54,982 nt of DNA. Source: Gemmatimonadota bacterium (GTDB lineage Bacteria > JAAXHH01). A model generated the notes under the pieces. It searched no databases and was not told the origin of the DNA. It worked only from the letters and a program-made list of their open reading frames with translations. The position numbers were made by a program, and so were the translations under genes. The DNA lies in NCBI GenBank assembly GCA_009837395.1, contig VXTP01000020.1, forward strand, positions 38,599-93,580. Reading direction: 5' to 3'. This document shows, one piece after another, positions 32,680 through 41,968 of the stretch. Each line of letters begins with the position of its first letter. Position 1 is the first letter of the stretch.

Positions 32680-33573
32680 TTGGGAATTGAAGTTTTGATA
32701 AAACGCCGAATGCCGACCGGGTTGCTGGTCCTGCATTTCGGGGATAGAACGGTTCGGATATCCGGACTGCCAGTCGCCGTCATGCTGGGCACGCTGCTCA
32801 TGGTAACGGGTGTCGTGTACGCCGGTGCGCGGTCATGGCTTGCCGAATACCGACACGGCAGCATGCACGAAGAGATCAAGGTCCTGGAGCAGTCCAGCCA
32901 GTCGAACAAGGCCAGGCTGGAATCGCTCATTGCATCGGAAGAGTCCGCCCGGCTCATCGCGGGACTTCCCAGCATCCATCCGGATATACGCCAGGTGGGT
33001 GTGGGTGGACCGGCCCCGTCGCCGGATCCGGGATTCGCGCCCGATTCTCCTTATTACCGGGCTACCAGGCTGCATTCCGAGATGGAAACCTCCCGGCGCA
33101 GATCGAGTCTTTCGCTCAGGAGCATGGAGGACATCGAGCAGCAGATCCGCGAGGTCGACGACCGATGGCAGTTCGTTCCCTCGATCACTCCGGTGACCGG
33201 TGTGATTACCAGCCGGTACGGCCTGCGGACCGACCCCTTCACCGGTCTCTACACCATGCACCACGGGATCGATATCGCCGCGGCCCCCGGGACCCCGGTC
33301 AAGTCGCCGGCCGGCGGCGTCGTGGCCAGGACCGGCGTGGACCCCCGGTACGGCCTGTACCTCGACGTGGACCACCTGAACGGATACAAGACCCGCTTCG
33401 GCCATCTTTCCGCCATCCTGGTGAAGAAGGGCGAGGAACTGAAGCGCGGCGATATCATCGGACGAGTGGGCATGACGGGGAGAACCACCGGAAACCACCT
33501 GCACTACGAGGTCCATAAGGACCGCAGGCGCGTCAATCCCATGCAGTACATCCGGTCGGAAAACGGCTGCTGA
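32680..33573 (+). CDS. Membrane-anchored M23 family metallopeptidase (second)
   Basis: A protein of up to 297 residues with an N-terminal membrane segment (GLPVAVMLGTLLMVTGVVYAGA), a predicted coiled-coil middle (EEIKVLEQSSQSNKARLESLI and later SLRSMEDIEQQIREV) and a C-terminal LytM/M23 domain. The zinc ligands are MHHGIDIA and HLHYEVHKDR. It is a paralogue-type neighbour of the preceding M23 gene, similar in layout but not in the middle region. The start is uncertain: TTG at 32680 or 32695, or ATG at 32710. A strong terminator lies just downstream, so the unit ends here. Likely role: peptidoglycan remodelling at the cytoplasmic-membrane outer face. Confidence 0.88.
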   Translation: MGIEVLIKRRMPTGLLVLHFGDRTVRISGLPVAVMLGTLLMVTGVVYAGARSWLAEYRHGSMHEEIKVLEQSSQSNKARLESLIASEESARLIAGLPSIHPDIRQVGVGGPAPSPDPGFAPDSPYYRATRLHSEMETSRRRSSLSLRSMEDIEQQIREVDDRWQFVPSITPVTGVITSRYGLRTDPFTGLYTMHHGIDIAAAPGTPVKSPAGGVVARTGVDPRYGLYLDVDHLNGYKTRFGHLSAILVKKGEELKRGDIIGRVGMTGRTTGNHLHYEVHKDRRRVNPMQYIRSENGC

Positions 33574-33600
33574 TCCATTACGACCGCTAAGCATTACCGG

Positions 33601-33632
33601 AGGCAGGGACATTCTACATTCCCTGCCTTTTT
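33601..33632 (+). terminator. Rho-independent terminator after the M23 gene
   Basis: A perfect 9-bp stem, aggcaggga (33601-33609) with tccctgcct (33620-33628), a 10-base loop, and a run of T at 33628-33632. It lies 28 bases after the M23 stop. Confidence 0.85.
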
Positions 33633-33761
33633 CATATCAGTGCCGCCTGTCCGTTCCGCTGCGCTCTCCGGGGCGTCTCCCCTGATTCGTCGGCATTCCA
33701 GCCATACTACCGAATACGTCTTGCTTCCGTCCTGGACTTCCATCGTGTGAGGGCCCGTCCG

Positions 33762-34487
33762 ATGTTCAGACAGGACTACATCATGAGGACGATCCGCGTT
33801 TTCATCGATGCGCTGATCCTGTTGATCCGGGCGCGCCGCGACCAGGACTATCACCGCGCCCGATCGATCATCACCCAGACCTGGGAGGACATCTTCGGCC
33901 TGTCGACGGCGTCCGTCATGGCGCTGTCGGAACGCACCCTGCTCTCCATGTTGATGAAACGGAGCGGAGGGGCCGTGGACACCGCCCTCATGGCCGCGCG
34001 CCTGTTCAAGGAGAACGGAACGCTGACCCTGGCGGACGGGCAGGAGGAAGACGGCCGGCGCTTGTACCTGAAGGCGCTTAACTGCTACCTGGAAATCGCC
34101 GTGGAGCCGTCCATCGGCACGGAGGACTTTCGCTGGATCAGCGAAGACATCAGCACCACCGGGCTCGTAACGGATCCACACGAAGCGATCAGCGAGCTGC
34201 TCGGCCTCCTCGAGAACGTTGAACTGCCCGTGTCGACTTCGATGCTGCTGTTCACCTACTACGAACGGTACGGCCGGTACGCCAGCGCCGAGGACATCCT
34301 GTTTCACGCCATGGACGATCACCCGGCCGAACCCGAATTCGCCCGGCTCGGGATGGCGTTCTACGAACGGCTCGAATCCGCGGAGGACGACCGCCTGGAA
34401 CGGGGCGGACTGCCCCGCGACGAAGTCCGCGAAGGACGGGAACAACTCAGGCGCCGGATACGCCGCGCAGGGCACGTTTTTGATTGA
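33762..34487 (+). CDS. DUF6483-like helical protein
   Basis: A 241-residue protein that opens MFRQDYIMRTIRVFIDALILLIRAR, the typical start of the DUF6483 family, followed by helical segments such as SIITQTWEDIFGLSTASVMALSE. It appears to be all-alpha with TPR-like repetition and has no catalytic motif I recognise. DUF6483 proteins have no known function. The frame starts at 33747 with two possible earlier ATGs, but the conserved part begins at 33762. The stop codon overlaps the -35 element of the miaB promoter. The gene is flanked by a terminator upstream. Confidence 0.65.
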   Translation: MFRQDYIMRTIRVFIDALILLIRARRDQDYHRARSIITQTWEDIFGLSTASVMALSERTLLSMLMKRSGGAVDTALMAARLFKENGTLTLADGQEEDGRRLYLKALNCYLEIAVEPSIGTEDFRWISEDISTTGLVTDPHEAISELLGLLENVELPVSTSMLLFTYYERYGRYASAEDILFHAMDDHPAEPEFARLGMAFYERLESAEDDRLERGGLPRDEVREGREQLRRRIRRAGHVFD

Positions 34488-34512
34488 CGGTACCGTGCCG
34501 GGCGAATAGATT
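34484..34512 (+). promoter_or_regulatory. Sigma-70 type promoter for miaB
   Basis: TTGACG at 34484-34489 and TAGATT at 34507-34512, 17-base spacer. It overlaps the stop codon of the DUF6483-like gene and leaves a leader of about 32 bases. Confidence 0.55.
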
Positions 34513-34550
34513 AGCGGAATCTTAAAAAACGCGATTTTTCACGGAGATGC

Positions 34551-35975
34551 ATGGTGGCAGTCAGCCTGGTCAGCGTGGACAGCATGGAAAGCACGGACAG
34601 CACGGTTCTCGATCCGCCCGCGGCGCCTGCCCCGACACAGGCGCCTGCCCCGACACAGGCGCGGTCCCTGTACGTGGAGACCTACGGCTGTCAGATGAAC
34701 AAGGCGGACTCCGAGTTGATCGTGGGACTGCTCGCCCGTGAGGGCTACCGGGTCACGGACCGGGTCGACCGGGCCGACGTGATCCTGGTGAATACCTGCG
34801 CCATCCGCGAGAACGCGGAGCAGCGGGTACTCGGGCGCATGTCCGAGCTGAACCGGTTCAAGACGGCCAACCCCGACCTGATCCTGGGGCTCTGCGGGTG
34901 CATGTCCCAGCACCTCGGCGACCGGATCATCGAGCGCGCGCCCTACATCGACCTGGTCGCGGGTCCCGACAGCTACCGGCGCCTGCCGGCCATGCTCCGC
35001 GCGCTGGATGCGGAAAGCGAACCGGCGCTGAGCCTGACCTGGGACCGGGCGGAACACTATCTCGACATCGACCCTGTCAGGGAAGCCGGCGTCAACGGCT
35101 GGGTCACGATCATGCGCGGCTGCGACAAGATGTGCTCCTTCTGCATCGTGCCCTTCGTGCGCGGCCGGGAGCGCAGCACGCCCCACGGCGAGGTGATCCG
35201 CCAGGTCGAACGCCTCGCGTCGGAAGGCTACCGTGAAGTGACCCTGCTCGGGCAGACGGTGAACAAGTATCAGGACGGCGGGGTGGATTTCGCGGACCTG
35301 CTTTCCATGACGGCGGAAGTCGACGGCATCGAGCGCATCCGGTTCACTTCGCCCCATCCGGCGCATTTTCCGGACCGGCTGATCGAGGTCATGGCGGCTT
35401 CCCCGAAGATCTGTCCCCACACGCACCTTCCGCTGCAGTCCGGCGCGTCTACGACCCTTTCCCGCATGCGCAGGGACTATACCCCGGAGGTGTTTCTCGA
35501 CGTCGTCCGGCGGCTCCGGGAGCGCATGCCCCGGATCGCATTGACGACGGATATCATCGTGGGCTTCTGCGGGGAAACGGAAGCGGAATACGAGGCGACC
35601 TGCGAGATGATGCGGACCGTGCAGTTCGACAGCGCCTTCATGTTCAAGTATTCACCCCGGCCCGGGACCGCTTCCCATAAGCGCCTGGCCGACGACGTGC
35701 CCGACGATGTGAAGGGCCGGCGCCTGAGCGCCATCATCGAGATGCAGAAGTCGATCTCCGAAACCCGGAACCACGCGTATCGGGGAAAGACCGTGAACGT
35801 GCTTGTCGAGGGACGGTCCAGGCGGGACGCCGACAAGCTCTTCGGCAAGACGGACGCCTTCAAGACCGTCGTGTTCCCAATGAGGGAGGGCGTCGAATCC
35901 AACATGATCGTGCCTGTGCGCGTGAGTGGTTCAACGCCTTTCACGCTGTTCGGTGACGTCGTGGCGACAGCGTAG
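34551..35975 (+). CDS. miaB: tRNA-2-methylthio-N6-isopentenyladenosine synthase
   Basis: A 474-residue radical-SAM methylthiotransferase that adds a methylthio group to isopentenyl-A37 of tRNA. Domains are in order: N-terminal UPF0004 with [15 protein letters not shown] and cysteines in [11 protein letters not shown] and LCGCMSQ, the radical-SAM site [18 protein letters not shown], and a C-terminal TRAM domain ending near [11 protein letters not shown]. The second iron-sulfur cluster cysteines are complete. The first 38 residues are an alanine/proline/threonine-rich extension that is not part of the family; part of it is an 18-bp repeat. The ATG at 34551 has a GGAG site. MiaB rather than MtaB or RimO is favoured by the QMN and NTC context. 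Confidence 0.93.
   Translation: MVAVSLVSVDSMESTDSTVLDPPAAPAPTQAPAPTQARSLYVETYGCQMNKADSELIVGLLAREGYRVTDRVDRADVILVNTCAIRENAEQRVLGRMSELNRFKTANPDLILGLCGCMSQHLGDRIIERAPYIDLVAGPDSYRRLPAMLRALDAESEPALSLTWDRAEHYLDIDPVREAGVNGWVTIMRGCDKMCSFCIVPFVRGRERSTPHGEVIRQVERLASEGYREVTLLGQTVNKYQDGGVDFADLLSMTAEVDGIERIRFTSPHPAHFPDRLIEVMAASPKICPHTHLPLQSGASTTLSRMRRDYTPEVFLDVVRRLRERMPRIALTTDIIVGFCGETEAEYEATCEMMRTVQFDSAFMFKYSPRPGTASHKRLADDVPDDVKGRRLSAIIEMQKSISETRNHAYRGKTVNVLVEGRSRRDADKLFGKTDAFKTVVFPMREGVESNMIVPVRVSGSTPFTLFGDVVATA
34623..34658 (+). repeat. 18-bp in-frame repeat in the miaB N-terminal extension
   Basis: Two exact copies of gcgcctgccccgacacag (34623-34640, 34641-34658) encode the APAPTQ repeats of the MiaB extension. 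Confidence 0.9.
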
Positions 35976-36033
35976 CCCGGCTCCGGGTCAAACCGCCGGC
36001 CGGCAGCGGGCAAGCACAGGGAAAGGTTCAGAT

Positions 36034-36846
<813 letters not shown>

Positions 36847-36896
36847 AGGCGGTCTGAGCCGGCAGGCACTGGCCAACTAGCAATCCTGGAGGCTGA

Positions 36897-38024
36897 ATGG
36901 CGCGAACGGGAAGAGCGGCGATCCTGAGCGGGGAAAAGGGCACGTTCACCGTCGGCGAGGCGGTGGTCCCCGACCCCGGTCCCGGAGAGGTGCTCGTAAG
37001 ACAGTCCATGTGCGGCGTCTGTGGCACGGACGTGCACGTCTATCAAGGCCACGCGCGGCGCAAGGCCTTCCCGCTCGTGTTGGGCCATGAGATCGTGGGC
37101 GTCATCGAGAAGCTGGGATCGGGCGTCGACTCGGACGCTATGGAAAAGCCGGTCCGGGAGGGCGATCTCATCGCCATCATCCCGGGGCAGCAGTGCGGGA
37201 CCTGCTATTTCTGCGCGGTGGTCCGGGAGCCCGGGCTCTGTCCGAATGTGCTGGCCTACGGATTCCGGCCCTACGCCGACATCAAGCCTCACTTCCAGGG
37301 CGGGTACGCCGAGTACGTGCTGCTGAACATCCCCCGCAGCAAGTTTCTCAAGGTCCAGAGCCCGCCCGAGGTCGCGGTACTGCTCGAACCCTTCACCGTC
37401 GGCCTGCATTTCGCCGAAAAGGCCCAGATGAAACTCGGGTCCACCGCGGTCATCCAGGGCGCCGGCGCCATCGGATTGTTCAGCCTGGCCGCGGCCATCG
37501 AGGCCGGCGCGCACCGCACCATCGTGGTCGGGGCGCCCGCGTCGCGCCTGGAACTGGCGAAGGCCTTCGGCGCCGACGTGACCATCAACATCGAGGAAGT
37601 GCCGGACGCGCAGGATCGCATCGAAGCGGTCAAGGCGGAGACGCCGGGTGGTTACGGCGCCGACGTGGTCTTCGAGTGCACGGGCGTGCCGCCGGCCATC
37701 CCGGAGGGCGTGGAGATGCTGCGGCGGGGCGGGACCTACGTAGAAGGCGGTCATTTTACCGACGCCGGCGACGTTTCCATGAACCCCTTCAACCACTTCG
37801 TGTTCCGCCACATCACCCTCGTCGGGGTCTGGGCCAGCACCATCACGCATTTCGTGCGCGGCCTGCCCATCCTCGAATCGGGCCGCTACCCCTTCGAGGA
37901 AATGGTCTCCCACACCCTGCCGCTGAGCCGGGTCGGCGAGGCCATCGACGCGCTGTCGACCAACTACCGGCTCGACGGCGAAGAGGTCCGCAAGATCGCC
38001 ATTTCGGGTGAAGTGGCCGGATAA
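36897..38024 (+). CDS. Zinc-dependent alcohol dehydrogenase (MDR family)
   Basis: A 375-residue medium-chain dehydrogenase. The catalytic zinc cysteine and aspartate lie in MCGVCGTDVHVYQGH, the histidine-glutamate pair in LGHEIVGVIEKLG, and the structural zinc cysteines in CGTCYFCAVVREPGLC. The NAD(P) site is VIQGAGAIGLFSLAAAIEAGAH. Substrate is unknown but sugar-alcohol or polyol dehydrogenases such as sorbitol or threonine dehydrogenase are near. The ATG at 36897 has a GGAGG site. It precedes a TIM-barrel isomerase and probably shares its operon. A small repeat with stop codons in several copies follows the gene. Confidence 0.9.
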   Translation: MARTGRAAILSGEKGTFTVGEAVVPDPGPGEVLVRQSMCGVCGTDVHVYQGHARRKAFPLVLGHEIVGVIEKLGSGVDSDAMEKPVREGDLIAIIPGQQCGTCYFCAVVREPGLCPNVLAYGFRPYADIKPHFQGGYAEYVLLNIPRSKFLKVQSPPEVAVLLEPFTVGLHFAEKAQMKLGSTAVIQGAGAIGLFSLAAAIEAGAHRTIVVGAPASRLELAKAFGADVTINIEEVPDAQDRIEAVKAETPGGYGADVVFECTGVPPAIPEGVEMLRRGGTYVEGGHFTDAGDVSMNPFNHFVFRHITLVGVWASTITHFVRGLPILESGRYPFEEMVSHTLPLSRVGEAIDALSTNYRLDGEEVRKIAISGEVAG

Positions 38025-38055
38025 AGGCTAAGCGTAGATAAAGGCGTAGCGTAAA
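38021..38055. repeat. Degenerate direct repeat starting on the ADH stop
   Basis: ataaaggctaagcgtag (38021-38037), ataaaggcgtagcg (38039-38052) and a shortened third unit. The taa of the dehydrogenase stop codon lies in the first unit. Confidence 0.7.
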
Positions 38056-38065
38056 GGAGCCCGCT

Positions 38066-38824
38066 TTGAAGTTCAAACTGGGATTCAGCGGACTGCGGTG
38101 GCAGACTCCGGACCTGGATGAGATCCTTGGGCAGCTTAAGGAAACCGGCTGGGACGGTTGGGAGATCCGGCAGTCGCTGGACTGGCTGGGGTCGGCGAAG
38201 CGGGTGAAGACCATTTCGGATCGTGCGGGCGTTCAGGTCGCCGTGGTCACCGGAACCGGCATTACGATCGACGGCAGTCACGAGATGAAGGAGCGGAACA
38301 AGCGCCGCATAGACTTCGCCGCCGACGTGGAGGCGGACACCTTCATGTTCATGGGTGCCAACCGGCCCTACGGCAGCTCCTCTACCCCGGACGACATCAG
38401 GGCCCTGGCGGATCTGTCGGATGAATTCGCCGACTACGCATCGCAGTACGACCTGGACGTGTGCTACCACATCCACACGAGCACCACGGTCGATTCCCGC
38501 GAGGAATGGGAACTGCTCATGTGCCTGATGAAGCGGGCGCAGCTCTGCATCGACGTCTCCCATTCGGCCTTCTGGCACTACGATCCCGCCCAGTCCATCC
38601 GGGACTTCAGGGATCGGCTGGTGTACGTGCACCTGCAGGATTACAAGGACTATCGCTTCGTCGAGCTTGGAGACGGTGGATTGCTCGACTTCGGCGCCGC
38701 CATGAAGGCGCTGGAGGAGATCGGATACGACCGGTGGGTGACCGTGTGTCCCAGCCAGTCGGACCTGCCCGATACAGAGAAGATGAAGCTGGAACGCGCC
38801 TACCTGCGTAAACTGGGGTACTGA
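38066..38824 (+). CDS. Sugar phosphate isomerase/epimerase (TIM barrel)
   Basis: A 252-residue xylose-isomerase-like TIM-barrel protein, much shorter than the one at 9512. It has the metal-site context VCYHIHTSTTVDSREEWELL, LCIDVSHSAFWHYDP and VYVHLQDYKDYRF. It begins with a TTG at 38066, six bases after an AAAGGAG site; no better ATG lies nearby. The gene follows the alcohol dehydrogenase and probably acts with it on a polyol or sugar acid. It is convergent with thiDN with five bases between stops. Confidence 0.82.
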   Translation: MKFKLGFSGLRWQTPDLDEILGQLKETGWDGWEIRQSLDWLGSAKRVKTISDRAGVQVAVVTGTGITIDGSHEMKERNKRRIDFAADVEADTFMFMGANRPYGSSSTPDDIRALADLSDEFADYASQYDLDVCYHIHTSTTVDSREEWELLMCLMKRAQLCIDVSHSAFWHYDPAQSIRDFRDRLVYVHLQDYKDYRFVELGDGGLLDFGAAMKALEEIGYDRWVTVCPSQSDLPDTEKMKLERAYLRKLGY

Positions 38825-38829
38825 CCGGC

Positions 38830-40176
38830 CTACTTCCCCCGGGACTTTTCCAGCACGGCCAGTGCGATATCCCCGACCCGCTCCGGGGTCTCGGCGATGA
38901 CCCGGATCATGGGTTCCTTCCCCTCGTCCCCCAGGTCGTAGACGATATCCGGCACGAAGCCCTGCTCCTCGATGACTCGCGCCGTTCCCCACTCTAACGT
39001 CGAGCCTTCCCGCCTTTTCGATTCGAGCGGCTCCTCGTGGCGGTCGAAGGAGGCGACCGAGAGTCCCAGTCCCCGGCAGGCGCCGAGGATCGATTCGTCG
39101 TACCGGATGTTCATCACGGACCGTTTGGCCGGGTCCTTCCGCATGGCGGTGAGGATGATCCGGGCCACGTGGGAGGACGCCCCGAATTCGGGCGGCGCCA
39201 CGGAGCGGATATCGCGGCGCACGCGGATGAGCCGGCCGGGGAAGGCGGCCACGTCGTCCGCCGACTGGGCGCCGGAAAGCCCCATGCCCAGGTTGCACTG
39301 TACTTCGGGGACGAGATCCCCCGCGTGGGCGCTTTCGAGACGGCGCGCCGCGGCCGACAACTGGTCCAGGACCGAGAGGCGTTCGGCGTCGCGGTAGAGT
39401 TCGTGGAAGTGATGGACCGGTCCGTGTCCCCCGCCCAGGGGTTCCGCGTGGCGTAGGGCCCCGGTGAGGTAGGCCTTCGCAGACTCCACGGCTTCGGCCA
39501 CCCCGGCCCCTTTAGCCAGTCCGGCGGCAATGGCGGACGCGAAGGTGCACCCCGTACCGTGGGTGCTCCGGGTGTCGATACGTTCGGCCTCAAAGATCCG
39601 GAACTCCGCGTTGTCAAACAACACGTCGACCGCCGGCCCCTCGAGGTGGCCGCCCTTGACGACCACGTGGCGCGGCCCCATCTCGTGGAGCTTCCGGGCG
39701 ATCGCCTTCATCCCGTCCACGTCCGACGCCTCGATGCCCGTCAGCGCTTTCGCCTCGTCCAGGTTCGGCGTGACGACGACGGCGAGGGGGACAAGCCGCT
39801 CGATCAGCGTGGAGACCGCCTCCGGTTCCAGCAGCGCGTCGCCGCTCTTGGCGAGCATCACCGGGTCCACCACCAGGGGTATGTCGGCATACGCCCGCAG
39901 CGCGTCGGCCACGGCGGCGATGATCTCCGCGTTGGCCAGCATGCCGGTCTTGACGGCCCGGGCGCCGATATCCGAAAGGACGGAATCGATCTGCGCCGCC
40001 ACCGCCTCGGGCGGCAGGTTGTGGACGGCCTGCACGCCGAGGGTGTTCTGGGCGGTCACGGACGTTACGGCCGACATGCCGTACACACCGTGGGCCGAGA
40101 ACGTCTTGAGGTCGGCCTGGATGCCGGCGCCGCCTCCGGAGTCGGAACCCGCGATGGTGAGTGCTACCGGGATCAT
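38830..40176 (-). CDS. thiD: Bifunctional HMP(-P) kinase / thiamine-phosphate synthase (ThiD-ThiN)
   Basis: A 448-residue fusion. Residues 1-260 are ThiD (LTIAGSDSGGGAGIQADLKTF, VVDPVMLAKSGDALLEPEA, KGGHLEGPAVDVLF, HGTGCTFASAIAAGLA), which phosphorylates hydroxymethylpyrimidine and its phosphate. Residues 270-448 are ThiN (VLDQLSAAARRLESAH, EVQCNLGMGLSGAQSADDVAAFPGR, FGASSHVARIILTAMRKDP, MNIRYDESI), an archaeal-type thiamine-phosphate synthase that replaces ThiE. Both halves look complete, so one protein covers several steps. It is alone on the minus strand, convergent with the isomerase gene. The ThiN half is more typical of Archaea and some bacteria, and fits a family already known as ThiDN. 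Confidence 0.92.
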   Translation of the reverse strand: MIPVALTIAGSDSGGGAGIQADLKTFSAHGVYGMSAVTSVTAQNTLGVQAVHNLPPEAVAAQIDSVLSDIGARAVKTGMLANAEIIAAVADALRAYADIPLVVDPVMLAKSGDALLEPEAVSTLIERLVPLAVVVTPNLDEAKALTGIEASDVDGMKAIARKLHEMGPRHVVVKGGHLEGPAVDVLFDNAEFRIFEAERIDTRSTHGTGCTFASAIAAGLAKGAGVAEAVESAKAYLTGALRHAEPLGGGHGPVHHFHELYRDAERLSVLDQLSAAARRLESAHAGDLVPEVQCNLGMGLSGAQSADDVAAFPGRLIRVRRDIRSVAPPEFGASSHVARIILTAMRKDPAKRSVMNIRYDESILGACRGLGLSVASFDRHEEPLESKRREGSTLEWGTARVIEEQGFVPDIVYDLGDEGKEPMIRVIAETPERVGDIALAVLEKSRGK

Positions 40177-40230
40177 GAAAGGTGACTCGGGTGGATGATC
40201 ATGGTGTTCGGCTGGTCGTCAGGCGGGCGT

Positions 40231-40262
40231 CCGCGTCCGGCCTTCGCGGCCGGTATTCGCGG
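40231..40262. other. Hairpin between aaa gene stop and thiDN start
   Basis: Arms ccggcc (40237-40242) and ggccgg (40248-40253) with outer arms ccgcg (40231-40235) and cgcgg (40258-40262). No T tract follows on either strand. It may be a weak terminator or leader structure. Confidence 0.5.
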
Positions 40263-40272
40263 ATCGGTCTGA

Positions 40273-41784
40273 TCAGGTCGTCTTGGGTTGGTTTTCGTAG
40301 AACTTCTTGATCAAGCGGTCCAGGTACGCGCCGGGGTTCTCGATCGCTGCCTTGGTGATCTTCAGTTCCCGGGCCTGGATCAGCTTCAGGCCGTGGACGT
40401 AGTCCTTGAACAGTTCCATCCCCATTTCCTCGGTGGTCCGGCCCTGTTGCACCGCCAGGTTTTCCAGCGCGGCGGCCGCGGCTTCGTCCAGCGTGAGTGT
40501 GATGTCGTGTTCCGCGTAATACACCTGCACCAGTTCGGCCGGTTCGGGCGGCGCTTCCGCGAGGATCCGTTCGAGTTCGCTTTCCGGGTTTTCCACCACC
40601 GTGGCCGTCACGCTGAACTGCTTCACCGTGCTGGACGGCAGTTTCTTCTCGAACCGGATCAGGATCCGCTCCATCGCGCCGATGAGGCCGCGGGCGCCCG
40701 TGCCTGACTGGTGGGCCTGCTCGGCGATCAGGCGCAGCGACTTTTCGTCGAAGTCCACGTCGATGCCGTAGGCCTTGAAGTCCAGTTTCTTGGCGATGAT
40801 GACCGGGCTGTTCGGGTTCCGGAGGATCTGGAACAGGTCGTCGACACTGAGCTTGTGCAGCACGGCGGTCACCGGCAGGCGTCCGATGAATTCCGACTCG
40901 AAGCCGTACTTAATCAGGTCTTCCGCGGTTACGTTCGGCAGCCATTCGCCGTCGTCGGGCTTTTCCGCGCCGTCGCCCTGCTCGAAGCCCATCGTCTGCA
41001 CGCTCATGCGCTTCTTGATGATCTCTTCCAGGTTGGCGAAGGCCCCGCTGACGATGAAGAGGATGTTCCGCGTGTTGATGCGTTTCCTTTCCACCTTGCC
41101 CGTCTTCTGGAACTGGAGGGCGTTCTCCATCTGGGACGTCAGGTCGTGGGGCGCCTGCAGGTCCACGTCCGTCTCCTCCATCAGCTTGAGGAGCGTGCGC
41201 TGCACCCCGGTCCGCGACACGTCGGGACCCACGATGTTGCCCGACGAGGCGATCTTGTCGATCTCGTCGATGTAGATGATGCCGTGTTCCGCCAGCTTGA
41301 TGTTGCCGTCGGCCTCGTGGACCAGCGAGCGGACCAGCTCGTCCACATCCCCGCCCACGTAGCCCGTCTCGCTGAACCGCGTGGCGTCGCCCTTGACGAA
41401 GGGCACGCCGATCCTGCTGGCGATGAGCTTGATGAGGTAGGTCTTCCCCACCCCGGTCGGGCCGATCAGGATGATGTTGTTCTTGATGTTGCCGACCGGT
41501 TCCTGCTCCTCCTGGAGCCGGATCCGGTTGAAATGGGTGCAGATCTTGGTGGCCAGGATCTCCTTGGCCTCGTCTTGGCGGATGACGTATTCGTTCAGGT
41601 AGGCTTCCAGCTCCTCCGGCTTCATGTCGAACCGGATCTCCGGCAGCGGGACTTCTTCCGCGGGCGGATCCGCCGGGACGCCTTCCTTCTCCGGCTGGGC
41701 GAACTGGACCTGCGCGCCGTACTTGGTCGAGAAGAACTCCTTGAGGTCCTTCTGTATGTCACCCATGTCGGGGGTCTTGGCCAT
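40273..41784 (-). CDS. ClpX-like AAA+ ATPase without zinc domain
   Basis: A 503-residue AAA+ unfoldase close to ClpX. Walker A is GPTGVGKT, Walker B is GIIYIDEIDKIA, with arginine-finger region EFIGRLP and sensor 2 GTGARGL. The N-terminal cysteine zinc domain of ClpX is missing; instead there is a 90-residue charged region with DMKPEELEAYLNEYVIRQDEAKE. The loop that in ClpX docks onto ClpP (IGF) reads MGF in SVQTMGFEQG. The C-terminus has a 90-residue extra domain after the sensor 2 region (EHDITLTLDEAAAAALENLAVQQ). No clpP gene is near. It is likely an unfoldase variant, perhaps with its own partner. Confidence 0.82.
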   Translation of the reverse strand: MAKTPDMGDIQKDLKEFFSTKYGAQVQFAQPEKEGVPADPPAEEVPLPEIRFDMKPEELEAYLNEYVIRQDEAKEILATKICTHFNRIRLQEEQEPVGNIKNNIILIGPTGVGKTYLIKLIASRIGVPFVKGDATRFSETGYVGGDVDELVRSLVHEADGNIKLAEHGIIYIDEIDKIASSGNIVGPDVSRTGVQRTLLKLMEETDVDLQAPHDLTSQMENALQFQKTGKVERKRINTRNILFIVSGAFANLEEIIKKRMSVQTMGFEQGDGAEKPDDGEWLPNVTAEDLIKYGFESEFIGRLPVTAVLHKLSVDDLFQILRNPNSPVIIAKKLDFKAYGIDVDFDEKSLRLIAEQAHQSGTGARGLIGAMERILIRFEKKLPSSTVKQFSVTATVVENPESELERILAEAPPEPAELVQVYYAEHDITLTLDEAAAAALENLAVQQGRTTEEMGMELFKDYVHGLKLIQARELKITKAAIENPGAYLDRLIKKFYENQPKTT

Positions 41785-41968
41785 AGGGGATCGGTCCTTT
41801 CGGCTTCCTGGTCCGTTCCGGGTTGAGACGCATTGCCGGCCATTGGCGTCCGCGCAACGCTACGATAGAACCCCCGTAATATAGGTCAAGCGGCGGATTC
41901 GGGCAAACGCAATTGACAGGGCACGCCGACGGAGTGGCCGGTTTCCCTGACGTAGACCGCTTTCAAGG

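Noticed and set aside
40261-40290. A gacctgatca string near thiDN resembling a TPP riboswitch motif
   Set aside because: It is the end of the ClpX-like gene around its stop codon, and the other conserved TPP riboswitch parts, including CTGAGA, are missing.
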